From Sphingomonas sp. SCN 67-18 (GTDB taxonomy: Bacteria; Pseudomonadota; Alphaproteobacteria; Sphingomonadales; Sphingomonadaceae), in the NCBI RefSeq assembly GCF_001724715.1, contig NZ_MEFG01000017.1, forward strand, positions 115,525 through 179,524: 64,000 bases of DNA, in the 5' to 3' direction. This document shows positions 48,550 to 56,966 of the stretch, in pieces. Within the stretch, counting starts at the first letter, position 1, and every line of letters begins with the position of its first letter. The notes below the pieces were generated by a model. The model searched no databases. It was not told the DNA's origin and worked only from the letters and a program-made list of their open reading frames with translations. A program made the position numbers and the translations under genes.

Positions 48550-49383
48550 TCAGGCGGCGCGGACGTCCTGCAGGCCGGCGGGGCGGTACAGCCCGCGCAG
48601 ATCCGGGTCGGACGCGAAGGCGTCCGTCTGGCCGATCACCGTTTCCCCCGCCCCGAGCATCAGATAGCCGTCGGGCGCGACCGCGGCGGCAAGCGCGTTG
48701 AACACGGCGCGCCGCCGCTCGCCCGAGAAATAGAGCAGCACGTTGCGGCACAGGATCACATCATGCTTCACCGTCGCCGGGTCACCGTCCAGCAGGTTCT
48801 GCTGCCGGAAACGCATCCGGCGGACGAGATCGCGTTTCGCGCGCCAGTTCTGCCCGTCCTGGTCGAACCAGCGCATCATCGCCTGGACGGGCAGGCCCCG
48901 CTGGATCTCGAACTGGGAGAAAATCCCCTCGCGCGCCCGCGCGATGGCGTCGGCGGAAATGTCCGTACCGAAAATGTCGATCGTCCAGCCCGCCCAGCGC
49001 GCTGACGCTTCGGCGAACATCATCGCCAGCGAATAGGCTTCCTGCCCGGTGGAGCAGCCCGCGCACCAGATGCGGAGCCGCCGCGCAGACGCCCGGGCGA
49101 CCCGCAGCCGCTCCAGCGCCTCGCTCTCCAGCAGCTGGAACACCGCCCGGTCGCGGAAGAAGAAGGTTTCGTTGTTGAGCAGCGCCTCGACCACGGCGTC
49201 GGCCAGTCCGGGATCACGCCCGGCCATCAGCGCCGCCATCAGCTTGTCGAGCGTGCCGAAATCATGGTCGCGGATCAGCGGCTTCAACGCCGTCTCGATG
49301 CGCCAGCTCCGGCTGGCGACGAGCTGTTGCCCGGTGCGGACTTCCAGCAGGTTGGCCAGGTAGCGGCTGGCGCTGTCCGTCAT
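48550..49383 (-). CDS. cheR: Chemotaxis protein methyltransferase CheR
   Basis: The 277-residue enzyme methylates glutamates of chemoreceptors using S-adenosylmethionine. The N-terminal helical domain (YLANLLEVRTGQQL) and LNNETFFFRDRAVF precede the SAM-binding motif LRIWCAGCSTGQEAYSLAMM. DIFGTDISADAIARARE and VILCRNVLLYF follow. The start overlaps the cheB stop (ATGA type). No C-terminal TPR or pentapeptide-binding extension is seen. Confidence 0.95.
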   Translation of the reverse strand: MTDSASRYLANLLEVRTGQQLVASRSWRIETALKPLIRDHDFGTLDKLMAALMAGRDPGLADAVVEALLNNETFFFRDRAVFQLLESEALERLRVARASARRLRIWCAGCSTGQEAYSLAMMFAEASARWAGWTIDIFGTDISADAIARAREGIFSQFEIQRGLPVQAMMRWFDQDGQNWRAKRDLVRRMRFRQQNLLDGDPATVKHDVILCRNVLLYFSGERRRAVFNALAAAVAPDGYLMLGAGETVIGQTDAFASDPDLRGLYRPAGLQDVRAA

Positions 49384-50486
49384 GCCGCGGCACCATGACG
49401 CCGGACGATCAGGTCAGCGATGCTGGCCGGCGGCAGGATGGCGCTGGCCAGCCCGGCGCAGGCGATGGCGCCCGGCATTCCCCAGACCACCGAACTGTCG
49501 CGGTTCTGCGCGAACACGTCGCCGCCCGCCCCGGCCATGCGCCGCGCGCCGTTGACGCCGTCGCGGCCCATGCCGCTCAGCACGATGCCGATCGCGGATC
49601 CGCCGAACACCTCGCCTACCGATGCCAGCATGGGATCCACCGAGGGCATGCAGCCGCTTTCCACCTTTTCGGTGGTGAGCCGCACCAGGACGGCGCTGCC
49701 CGCCTTGTGGACGCCCATATGGCCTTCGCCCGGCGCGACCAGGATGCGGCCGCGCTGCAGGCGGCTGCCCTCCTGCGCGACGCTGGTCGGGCGGCCGGCG
49801 ATTTCCTGAATCTGGGCGGCGAAGAAGGGCATGAACACCGGCGGCAGATGCTGGGTGATCAGGATGGGCGCGTCGAAGGCCGGGGGCAGCCGGCGCAGCA
49901 GATCGGTGAGCGCATGGATGCCGCCGGTGGATGCGCCGATCGCCAGGCAGGCGATCGGGCCGGCGGACAGCGGGCGCATGGTGAAGACGGGTTCCGGCGC
50001 GACGTCGCCCGGCGTTTCGGCGGCGCGAGCGACCGGCCGGCAATGGCCGATGCGGAGCAGCTTTTCCGCCAATATATCCGCAAAGCGCCCGCCAAACCCG
50101 GCGCCAGCGCCCGGCTTTGCCAGCGTATCGGCCGCGCCCAGCGTGAGCGCGCGCACAGTGGCCGCGGCGCCGTCATCCGCCGAGGAGGAGACGATCATCA
50201 CCCGCGCGCCCCGGCTGGCCGCCAGCAGAGCGGGCAAGGCAGTGAGCCCGTCCATGCCCGGCATTTCGATATCGAGCAGGATGATGTCCACCTGATTGCC
50301 CGACAGATAGGCGAGCGCCGCGTCCGCGCTGGACAGGGTGGCCGCGATCTCGAAACCGTCGCGCCCCTCGATCATCCGGGTGAAGACCGCCCGGGCAACC
50401 GCGGAATCGTCGACGATCAGGAGCCGGATCGGACGCCGGACATCATGGCCGCTGGCGCGGCTGGAAAGGGGATTGGGGCTGGCCAC
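49380..50486 (-). CDS. cheB: Chemotaxis response regulator methylesterase CheB
   Basis: The 368-residue protein joins an N-terminal receiver (acidic pocket D26-D27, phospho-acceptor D72 in LLDIEMPG) to a C-terminal methylesterase. The esterase triad appears in GASTGG (Ser), TQHLPPVFM (His) and GMGRDG (Asp). It demethylates receptors after phosphorylation by CheA. The GTG at 50486 is the likely start. It is 12 nt from cheY. Confidence 0.95.
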   Translation of the reverse strand: MASPNPLSSRASGHDVRRPIRLLIVDDSAVARAVFTRMIEGRDGFEIAATLSSADAALAYLSGNQVDIILLDIEMPGMDGLTALPALLAASRGARVMIVSSSADDGAAATVRALTLGAADTLAKPGAGAGFGGRFADILAEKLLRIGHCRPVARAAETPGDVAPEPVFTMRPLSAGPIACLAIGASTGGIHALTDLLRRLPPAFDAPILITQHLPPVFMPFFAAQIQEIAGRPTSVAQEGSRLQRGRILVAPGEGHMGVHKAGSAVLVRLTTEKVESGCMPSVDPMLASVGEVFGGSAIGIVLSGMGRDGVNGARRMAGAGGDVFAQNRDSSVVWGMPGAIACAGLASAILPPASIADLIVRRHGAAA

Positions 50487-50498
50487 GCTCGGTTACGA

Positions 50499-50864
50499 TC
50501 AGGCAAGGCCGACGATCTGCAGCTTGCTGGCCAGCGTATCGCGGTCGAAAGGCTTCATGACATATTCGTCCGCGCCCGCCTCTATCGCCGCGCGGATGTG
50601 GGCGATGCCGTTTTCCGTGGTGCAGAACACCACCTTGGGCCGGCGCGCGATATCCGACTGGCCGAGCGCGCGCAGGAATTCCATGCCCGTCATCACCGGC
50701 ATGTTCCAGTCCAGCAGGACCACGTCCGGCGGCATGATGTGACATTGGGCCAATGCCTCACGCCCGTCACCTGCCTCCACGACTTCGAAATCGAGCGTTT
50801 CGAGAATATGGCGGGCCACCTTTCGGATGACCTTCGAATCGTCGACGACGAGACATGTTTTCAT
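50499..50864 (-). CDS. cheY: Single-domain response regulator CheY
   Basis: The 121-residue receiver has D8, D9, the phospho-acceptor D52 (LLDWNMPVMTG), a switch Thr at CTT (82-83) and K104 in MKPF. It relays the CheA phosphoryl signal to a motor or another output. Position between cheW and cheB supports a chemotaxis role. The 76-nt gap to cheW has no clear promoter. Confidence 0.93.
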   Translation of the reverse strand: MKTCLVVDDSKVIRKVARHILETLDFEVVEAGDGREALAQCHIMPPDVVLLDWNMPVMTGMEFLRALGQSDIARRPKVVFCTTENGIAHIRAAIEAGADEYVMKPFDRDTLASKLQIVGLA

Positions 50865-50940
50865 GAAAAATTCCCGACCCTCATTTCGGTGCGACCGCCG
50901 TTATTTGGCTGACCCTATGTTCGGCTTTATCGTCCAATCC

Positions 50941-51375
50941 TTAAGCGGCCATTTCTTCCGGCCCGGCGATCAACCGATGGGGGTCGATCAGGATCAGGGA
51001 TTCGCCCTCGAATTCGATGGTGCCGAGTGCGACGCGCGCCCAGCCATGCTCCAGCCGGGCGCGGATCGGCACCGGATCCGCCTCGATGATGCGGGCATCG
51101 TCTATGGTACCGACGACGAGGCCGTAATAATGGCCGTCCACCTCAACGATCACGGCGCGCGACGACGCCTTGCCGCTGGGCGTGATGCCCAGCGCATGTT
51201 CTGAACAGATGATGGTCAGCAGGCGGCTGCGCAGCGCGGCCAGCCCGGCGATATGCGGCGCGGCGAGCGGAACCGGCGAGACGGCCCCTATTTCCACCAC
51301 GGAATCGACCAGCGCGGCGCGGATGGCGACGCCCTGACCGGCGATGGTGGCGATGAGATAAAGCTTGTCCATCAT
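50941..51375 (-). CDS. cheW: CheW-type chemotaxis coupling protein
   Basis: The 144-residue protein shows a CheW fold (LYLIATIAGQGVAIRAALVD, SPVPLAAPHIAGLAALRSR, YYGLVVGTIDDARII, GTIEFEGESLILIDPHRL). It couples receptors to CheA. Sequence similarity is moderate but the domain spans the whole protein. ATGATG at 51375-51370 overlaps the cheA TGA, so translation is coupled. Confidence 0.88.
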   Translation of the reverse strand: MMDKLYLIATIAGQGVAIRAALVDSVVEIGAVSPVPLAAPHIAGLAALRSRLLTIICSEHALGITPSGKASSRAVIVEVDGHYYGLVVGTIDDARIIEADPVPIRARLEHGWARVALGTIEFEGESLILIDPHRLIAGPEEMAA

Positions 51376-53729
51376 GCCCTCCGCGCCGAAACGGTAGCCT
51401 GGATGGCCGCCAGCAGCCCGGCGCGATCATAGCGGTAGACGCTGTCGTCCCCCGCATGGGCGACCGGGCGGTCGGCCCGCAGCCGGACCACCGGCGCCGC
51501 GATATCCGGCTCTGCCGCCGCACCCTCGCCCGGCGGCGCGATGACCACGTCCGCTTCGGCCGATCCGGCCTCCCCGGCAAAGGCGACGCGATAGCCGGCC
51601 GCCTCGATCAACGGGCGCAAAATCTCTCGCATCCACGGGTCGTCACGGTTCATCAGCAGGCAAAGCGGCCCCTGTTCCCCGGCCGAGGCCGCGCCATCTA
51701 TATCCGCGAACAGCCAGTGCGGATCGAGCAGTTCGACCTGCTCGCCATCGACCAGCGCCACTCCGGCGACGGGACCGGCGCTGGCCGCGCGTTCGAACAT
51801 CGTAGGCAGGGCGACGATATCGATGACATCGTCAATGGCGTAGGCGAGTTCGGCGGCGCCGTCGTTCAGGCGCAGGATCTTCAGTACTCGCCGGTCCGTC
51901 ATGGCGTCGCAGCCGGCCAGCGGCAGGATGCGCCCGTCGACCGCGATCCGCATCCGTCCGGCGGCGAAGCGAATCTGTTCTCCCGATACGTCTTCCAGCC
52001 GTTCGACCACCGACAGGCGGATGCCGCGCTGTATGCCGTCGAAATCGCGGAACAGCAGGGTGGGCACCACATCGGCGGCGGCGTCCGCCTCCACCGGCGC
52101 GGCGGCCGGCGGGTTCAGCCCCGCCTCGTCCGTGCCCACGCCGGCCAGCGCGGCCAGCCCGCCGACATCGAGCAGCAGCATGGGGATGCCGCTGTCCGGC
52201 AGGGATTTGCCCGCATAGGCGCCCGTCGCCATGATTGCCGGAGAAGCCGGCTTGATGACCAGTTCCTCATGATCGTGCACGGCGGCGACGGCCAGCGCGT
52301 AGCTGCATCCGCTCGCCGCGCGGACGACGACCAGCGTGCGCCCGCGCATCACCTGCGGCCGGCCCATGCCCAGCACTTCCTCAAGGTTGACGAGCGGCAG
52401 GGCGCGACCCCGAATGGTCACGATGGTCGCGCTGCCGACGCTGTCGATGCGGATGGTCTCGTTGCTGTCGTGGACGATCTCGTCGATGGCGGAGCGCGGG
52501 ATGGCGAAACCCTGATTGCCGGCGGTGACGGTGAGCGCCGCGATGATGGTGAGCGTCAACGGCACGCGGATGGTGAGGTGCAGGCCGATGCGCGGCCGGT
52601 TGTCGATGTCGATCGCGCCGCCGATGCGCTCGATATTGGATTTGACGACGTCCATGCCGACGCCGCGGCCGGAAATGGCGGAGACGCTGTCCGCGGTGGA
52701 GAGGCCGGGTTCGAAGATCAGCGCGACGCGCGCCTGGGCGGGCAAGGCATCCGCCGTGTCCTCGCCGATCAGGCCGGCGGCGATCGCGCGGTTGACCAGC
52801 TTGTCCTCATCTATGCCGCGTCCGTCGTCCATGATGTCGATGACGATCTGGTTGCCGGACTGGCGGGCGGAGACGGTGAGGCGACCGGCGGCCGGCTTGC
52901 CCAGCCGGCGGCGCTCTTCCGGCGTTTCAATGCCATGGTCTATGGCGTTGCGGACGATGTGGGTGAGCGGATCGCGCATCAGCTCGATCATCTCGCGGTC
53001 CAGTTCCACGTCGCTGCCGTCGATTTCGAGATCGACCTGCTTGCCGACTTCGCCCGACACGTCGCGCACCATGCGGGGCAGCGCCGCGAACAGCTTGTCG
53101 ATGCGCTGCATGCGGGTGCGGGTGATCGAATCGCGCATTTCGGCGACACAGGCGGACAGGCGCTCGAACGCGCCCTCGACGCCGGGCGCTTCGGGGATTT
53201 CGCGCAGGCGGCGGGAGAGTTCGTTGCGGGCGAGCACCATGTCCGACACGCCGCTCATCATCCGGTCGAGCTGTTCGAGGGGGATGCGGATGCTGCGGGT
53301 GGGCGCGCGGATAGCGCCGGGCGCTGCGGCGGCGTTGGACGCGACGGCGGCGGTGGTGGCGGCATCGGCGTGGAGCGCGGCGATCAGCGCGGCGTCGTCG
53401 CCATCGGCATGGGGTTCGCCGGAATCGAGCGCCTCGGCCAGTTCGCCGATGCGGTCGATGATCGCCAGCACGGCGCTGACCAGCGCGGCGTCCGCCTTGC
53501 GTTCGCCGGCGCGCAGTTCCGAAAGGACGTCTTCGGCGGCGTGGCTGAGCCGCTCGAAACGGGGGAGATCGAGGAAACCGCAACTGCCCTTCACCGTGTG
53601 GACGAAGCGGAAGATGGAATCGAGGCGGGCGCGATCATCGGGGTCGGCTTCCCAGGCGATGACTTCGCCGGAAAGCGCCTCAAGCGTGTCGCGGGTTTCC
53701 GCGATGAATTCGCTCAACAGATCGTCCAT
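51372..53729 (-). CDS. cheA: Chemotaxis histidine kinase CheA with double CheW-like region and pseudo-receiver
   Basis: The 785-residue kinase begins with a P1/HPt domain with phospho-His H44 (HTVKGSCGF). The linker that normally holds the CheY-binding P2 domain is very short. P3 dimerisation (PLEQLDRMMSGVSDMVLARN) and the P4 ATPase (HIVRNAIDHGIETPEER, DDGRGID, GRGVGMDVVKSNIERIGG) follow, then a P5/CheW domain. A second CheW-like segment (about residues 570-660) precedes a receiver-like tail (LCLLMNRDDPWMREILRPLI). In the tail the phospho-Asp position is lost (DVVIAPPGEG). The ATG at 53729 is preferred over a GTG 9 nt upstream. Confidence 0.93.
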   Translation of the reverse strand: MDDLLSEFIAETRDTLEALSGEVIAWEADPDDRARLDSIFRFVHTVKGSCGFLDLPRFERLSHAAEDVLSELRAGERKADAALVSAVLAIIDRIGELAEALDSGEPHADGDDAALIAALHADAATTAAVASNAAAAPGAIRAPTRSIRIPLEQLDRMMSGVSDMVLARNELSRRLREIPEAPGVEGAFERLSACVAEMRDSITRTRMQRIDKLFAALPRMVRDVSGEVGKQVDLEIDGSDVELDREMIELMRDPLTHIVRNAIDHGIETPEERRRLGKPAAGRLTVSARQSGNQIVIDIMDDGRGIDEDKLVNRAIAAGLIGEDTADALPAQARVALIFEPGLSTADSVSAISGRGVGMDVVKSNIERIGGAIDIDNRPRIGLHLTIRVPLTLTIIAALTVTAGNQGFAIPRSAIDEIVHDSNETIRIDSVGSATIVTIRGRALPLVNLEEVLGMGRPQVMRGRTLVVVRAASGCSYALAVAAVHDHEELVIKPASPAIMATGAYAGKSLPDSGIPMLLLDVGGLAALAGVGTDEAGLNPPAAAPVEADAAADVVPTLLFRDFDGIQRGIRLSVVERLEDVSGEQIRFAAGRMRIAVDGRILPLAGCDAMTDRRVLKILRLNDGAAELAYAIDDVIDIVALPTMFERAASAGPVAGVALVDGEQVELLDPHWLFADIDGAASAGEQGPLCLLMNRDDPWMREILRPLIEAAGYRVAFAGEAGSAEADVVIAPPGEGAAAEPDIAAPVVRLRADRPVAHAGDDSVYRYDRAGLLAAIQATVSARRA

Positions 53730-53786
53730 GGACCCCACTCGCGTTCGAACGGGGCGACTATGGATTAGCGGTGGTTAAAGAGGTGT

Positions 53787-54446
53787 TTACCCAGCGGCAG
53801 CCCGGCCGCCGCCCAATGTCGCGCCGAAGACGAGGAAGGGATCGGCCGGATCGGACACCTGCACGCTGCCGCCGCTGTCCCGCGCCAGCCGATAGACCAG
53901 CCAGGCGGCGGCGGCGCGCGGGGTGAGCGCGGTCTCGTCGATATCGCCCTGCAGCGCGGTCCGCAATTCGGGGTCCAGCACCAGGCGCGGCCCTTCCGCC
54001 CGGACGACGATTTCGGTGCGTTCACCGGCCATTTCCGCACCGACATCCAGCCGCCCGCCGCGCACCAGCGCGTCGCCGGCGATCAGCGCCAGGTTGAGCA
54101 GCACCTTGATCGCCGCCTTGTTGAGCGTCGGTTCCGACACCATCCAGCCGATTTCCGTGCGCCCGTCCGCGCCGAACAACCCCTCTATGGCGGTGCGCGC
54201 CTCGCGCGCGTCCACCATGTCGCCGAAGCCGCCCGCCGCGCCGAAGGCCAGACGGAAGAATTTCAGCTTGTTGGCGGATGCGCGCGCGCTTTCGCCCAGC
54301 AGGTCCAGGCAGCGTTGCCGCATGTCGGGATCATGCTCGTCGGCCAGCAGCTCAAGCCCGTTGTTGAGCGCGCCGACCGGGCTGAGCAGGTCGTGGCACA
54401 GGCGCGAGCAGAGCAGGCTGGCGAAATCGACTGCGTCTATGGTCAT
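53787..54446 (-). CDS. chpT: Histidine phosphotransferase ChpT-like protein
   Basis: The 219-residue protein has the ChpT DHp helix motif SRLCHDLLSPVGALNNGLEL with phospho-His H18. A degenerate, non-ATP-binding kinase-like domain makes up the rest. In Caulobacter ChpT passes phosphate from CckA to CtrA and CpdR. It lies 57 nt upstream of cheA on the same strand, so co-expression with the chemotaxis genes is likely. Phosphotransfer to CheY or CheB is possible but not shown. Confidence 0.88.
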   Translation of the reverse strand: MTIDAVDFASLLCSRLCHDLLSPVGALNNGLELLADEHDPDMRQRCLDLLGESARASANKLKFFRLAFGAAGGFGDMVDAREARTAIEGLFGADGRTEIGWMVSEPTLNKAAIKVLLNLALIAGDALVRGGRLDVGAEMAGERTEIVVRAEGPRLVLDPELRTALQGDIDETALTPRAAAAWLVYRLARDSGGSVQVSDPADPFLVFGATLGGGRAAAG

Positions 54447-54521
54447 CTGTCCGATATTCCTCGATGGGTCCCGCCAATTGCGGTCCTTCTGGCGAAGGCG
54501 AGTCGCACATGCAAGGCGGGC

Positions 54522-54929
54522 TTAATCCTCCTGCACCGCGACGACCGGATCGAACCGGCCCAGATGTGCGCCCCGCGCGACGGCGCGCCACAGCGACCAG
54601 CCCCCCTGCCCGACGATCAGCCACAGCCGTCCGTCCGGGTCCGCAGCGGCCGCATCGCGCGGAGACGGGCGGAAATCCCCGGCCGGATGGGAATGATAAT
54701 GGCCGGCGATGACAGGGCCGCCGGCCCGTTCCGCGCGGATGGCCGCAAACAGCCGTTGCGGATCAATCTCGAAGGTGGCGGCAGGATCGGCGGCGACATT
54801 TTTTGCAGGCGACGCAGCCTCGATGCGGTCGCGGCCGCCGAAAAGCAGCCCGCACGCCTCGCGCCCGGCATGATTTCGCGCGTCCGCGAGGATCGTTTCG
54901 ATCGCCTGCCTTGATATCGTGACGGTCAT
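54522..54929 (-). CDS. JAMM (Mov34/MPN/PAD-1) metallopeptidase-like protein
   Basis: The 135-residue protein contains the complete JAMM zinc motif. E24 lies in EACGLLFG, and H79-S-H81-x7-S89-x2-D92 spans HSHPAGDFRPSPRD. Bacterial single-domain JAMM proteins remove residues from ubiquitin-like sulfur carriers or act as isopeptidases; the substrate here is unknown. It is divergent from rluD with only 17 bp between the starts. Confidence 0.85.
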   Translation of the reverse strand: MTVTISRQAIETILADARNHAGREACGLLFGGRDRIEAASPAKNVAADPAATFEIDPQRLFAAIRAERAGGPVIAGHYHSHPAGDFRPSPRDAAAADPDGRLWLIVGQGGWSLWRAVARGAHLGRFDPVVAVQED

Positions 54930-54946
54930 CCCCAGATCGCTAGACG

Positions 54947-55903
54947 ATGAGCCGGGGGGTTTCCACAGTGCAGGCGGTGATCGCCGACGATGCCGACGGG
55001 TGGCGGATCGACCGCGCGCTGGCGGCCGCCCTGCCCCAATTCTCTCGCGAGCGTTTGAAGGCGCTGATCGGCGAAGGCATGGTGCGCGACGCGCAGGACC
55101 TGCCGGTGGCCGATCCGTCCGCCAGGGCGCGGGCCGGCGCGCGCTATGCCGTGGCGGTGCCGGAACCCCGGCCGCTGCACAATGAGGCGCAGGATATCGC
55201 GCTCAACGTGGCCTATGAGGACGAGCATCTGATCGTCGTCGACAAGCCGGCCGGGCTGGTGATCCACCCCGCCGCGGGCAATGCGGACGGCACGCTGGTC
55301 AACGCTCTGCTCCACCATTGCGCGGGGCAATTGTCCGGCATCGGCGGGGTCGCGCGGCCCGGCATCGTCCACCGCATAGACAAGGACACGTCCGGCCTGA
55401 TCGTCGCCGCAAAGAGCGACGTGGCGCATGAGGGGCTGGCCCGCCAGTTCGCGGACCACAGCATAGAGCGGCGTTACCGCGCCATCGTTTCCGGCATTCC
55501 CGCGCCCGCCAGCGGCACGGTGGACGCGCCGCTCGCCCGGTCGAGCGCCAACCGCAAGAAGATCGCCATCGTCGAGGACGGCCGGGGCAAGCGCGCCGTG
55601 ACCCATTATCGCCTCATTCATGCGCTAAGGGAGGCGGCGCTGATCGAGTGCCGGCTGGAGACGGGCCGGACCCACCAGGTCCGCGTCCACATGGCGTCGA
55701 TGGGCCATGGCCTGCTGGGCGACCCGGTTTACGGGCGGCCCCGGCAGGCGCACCGGGCGCTGTTGAAGCAATTGGGGTTCGAGCGGCAGGCGCTGCACGC
55801 GGCGCGGCTTGGCTTTATCCACCCGGTCGATAGCCGGGCTTTAACCTTCGATAGCGAAATTCCTGCCGATATGCAGGAACTGTTCAGGGCGCTCGACGTA
55901 TAG
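54947..55903 (+). CDS. rluD: RluD-type 23S rRNA pseudouridine synthase
   Basis: The 318-residue enzyme has an N-terminal S4 domain (WRIDRALAAALPQFSRERLK). The RluA-family catalytic domain carries the nucleophile D145 in HRIDKDTSGLIV, plus VDKPAGLVIHPA and ETGRTHQVRVHMASMGHGLL. It converts uridines in helix 69 of 23S rRNA in E. coli. The ATG at 54947 has a weak ribosome binding site; a GTG at 54968 with GGGGGGTTT before it is an alternative. Confidence 0.92.
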   Translation: MSRGVSTVQAVIADDADGWRIDRALAAALPQFSRERLKALIGEGMVRDAQDLPVADPSARARAGARYAVAVPEPRPLHNEAQDIALNVAYEDEHLIVVDKPAGLVIHPAAGNADGTLVNALLHHCAGQLSGIGGVARPGIVHRIDKDTSGLIVAAKSDVAHEGLARQFADHSIERRYRAIVSGIPAPASGTVDAPLARSSANRKKIAIVEDGRGKRAVTHYRLIHALREAALIECRLETGRTHQVRVHMASMGHGLLGDPVYGRPRQAHRALLKQLGFERQALHAARLGFIHPVDSRALTFDSEIPADMQELFRALDV

Positions 55904-55917
55904 GATTCAAGCATCGT

Positions 55918-55933
55918 TGCCCCTATAGGGGCA
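55918..55933. promoter_or_regulatory. Perfect 16-bp palindrome in the rpoH 5' region
   Basis: TGCCCCTATAGGGGCA reads identically on both strands and lies 27 bp before the rpoH ATG. It is centred on TATA and could be an operator overlapping a -10 element, or an RNA hairpin. TATAGG also occurs 25 bp upstream at 55899-55904. No matching -35 was found. Confidence 0.45.
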
Positions 55934-55960
55934 CGCACAGGCAGGGAGTTTCGAACGATC

Positions 55961-56869
55961 ATGGCAAATGGCAGCAACGTTCCGGCGACCATTCCGGCGC
56001 TGGGCGGCGAGGCAAGCCTCAACCGCTACCTCGCCGAAATCCGCAAATTCCCGATTCTGTCGCCCGAGCAGGAATATATGCTCGCCAAGCGTTTCGAGGA
56101 GCATGGCGACACCGAGGCGGCGGCCCAGCTGGTGACATCCCACCTGCGGCTCGTGGCGAAGATCGCCATGGGGTATCGCGGCTATGGCCTGCCGGTGTCG
56201 GAACTGATTTCCGAAGGCAATATCGGCCTGATGCAGGGCGTGAAGAAGTTCGAGGCGGATCGCGGCTTCCGGCTGGCGACCTATGCCATGTGGTGGATCC
56301 GCGCCTCCATCCAGGAATTCATCCTGCGTTCGTGGAGCCTGGTGAAGATGGGCACCACCGCCGCGCAGAAGAAGCTGTTCTTCAACCTGCGCCGGATGAA
56401 GACCAAGCTGAACGCTTTCGAGGACGGCGACCTGCGGCCCGAGGATCTTGCGAAGATTGCGACCGACCTTGGCGTGAGCGAGGCCGAGGTGGAGAGCATG
56501 AACCGGCGCATGGCGATGGGCGGCGACACATCGCTGAACGTGCCGATGCGCGAGGACGGTGAAGGCCAGTGGCAGGACTGGCTGGCCGACACCGACCCGC
56601 TGCAGGACGAGCGCATTGCCGACGCCGAAGAGCGCGACGTTCGCCATGCCCTGCTGATCGAGGCGATGGACGACCTCAACGACCGGGAAAAGCATATTTT
56701 GAGCGAGCGGCGGCTGGCCGAGGAACCCAAGACGCTGGAGGAGCTGAGCCAGGTCTATAATGTCAGCCGGGAGCGCGTCCGCCAGATCGAGGTGCGCGCC
56801 TTCGAGAAGCTGCAAAAGGCGATCCTGCGGATCGCGGGCGACAAGCGCCTGCTGCCGAGCGCCGCCTGA
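55961..56869 (+). CDS. rpoH: Heat-shock sigma factor RpoH
   Basis: The 302-residue sigma-32-type factor has region 1.2 (LNRYLAEIRKFPILSPEQEY) and region 2 (MGYRGYGLPVSELISEGNIG, LATYAMWWIRASIQEFIL). The RpoH box and region 4 (DREKHILSERRLAEEPKTLE, YNVSRERVRQIEVRAFEKLQ) follow. It directs transcription of chaperones and proteases after stress. A perfect palindrome precedes it and a strong intrinsic terminator follows it. Confidence 0.96.
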   Translation: MANGSNVPATIPALGGEASLNRYLAEIRKFPILSPEQEYMLAKRFEEHGDTEAAAQLVTSHLRLVAKIAMGYRGYGLPVSELISEGNIGLMQGVKKFEADRGFRLATYAMWWIRASIQEFILRSWSLVKMGTTAAQKKLFFNLRRMKTKLNAFEDGDLRPEDLAKIATDLGVSEAEVESMNRRMAMGGDTSLNVPMREDGEGQWQDWLADTDPLQDERIADAEERDVRHALLIEAMDDLNDREKHILSERRLAEEPKTLEELSQVYNVSRERVRQIEVRAFEKLQKAILRIAGDKRLLPSAA

Positions 56870-56892
56870 GCGCGCGCCGGACGGATTTTCCG

Positions 56893-56927
56893 TGCCGCTC
56901 CCGTTCCGGCGGGGGCGGCATTTTTTT
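56893..56927 (+). terminator. Intrinsic terminator of rpoH
   Basis: Arms TGCCGCTCCCG (56893-56903) and CGGGGGCGGCA (56910-56920) form an 11-bp stem with one G-T pair and the loop TTCCGG. Seven T residues follow at 56921-56927. It begins 24 nt after the rpoH stop and is the clearest rho-independent terminator in the window. Confidence 0.9.
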
Positions 56928-56966
56928 GGCGATGACGACAGCGCGGGCTTTCGCTAGATCGGGCGG

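Noticed and set aside
51456..53768. 770-codon plus-strand open frame antisense to cheA
   Set aside because: It is an antisense artefact of cheA with no recognisable motif; the cheA frame is unambiguous.
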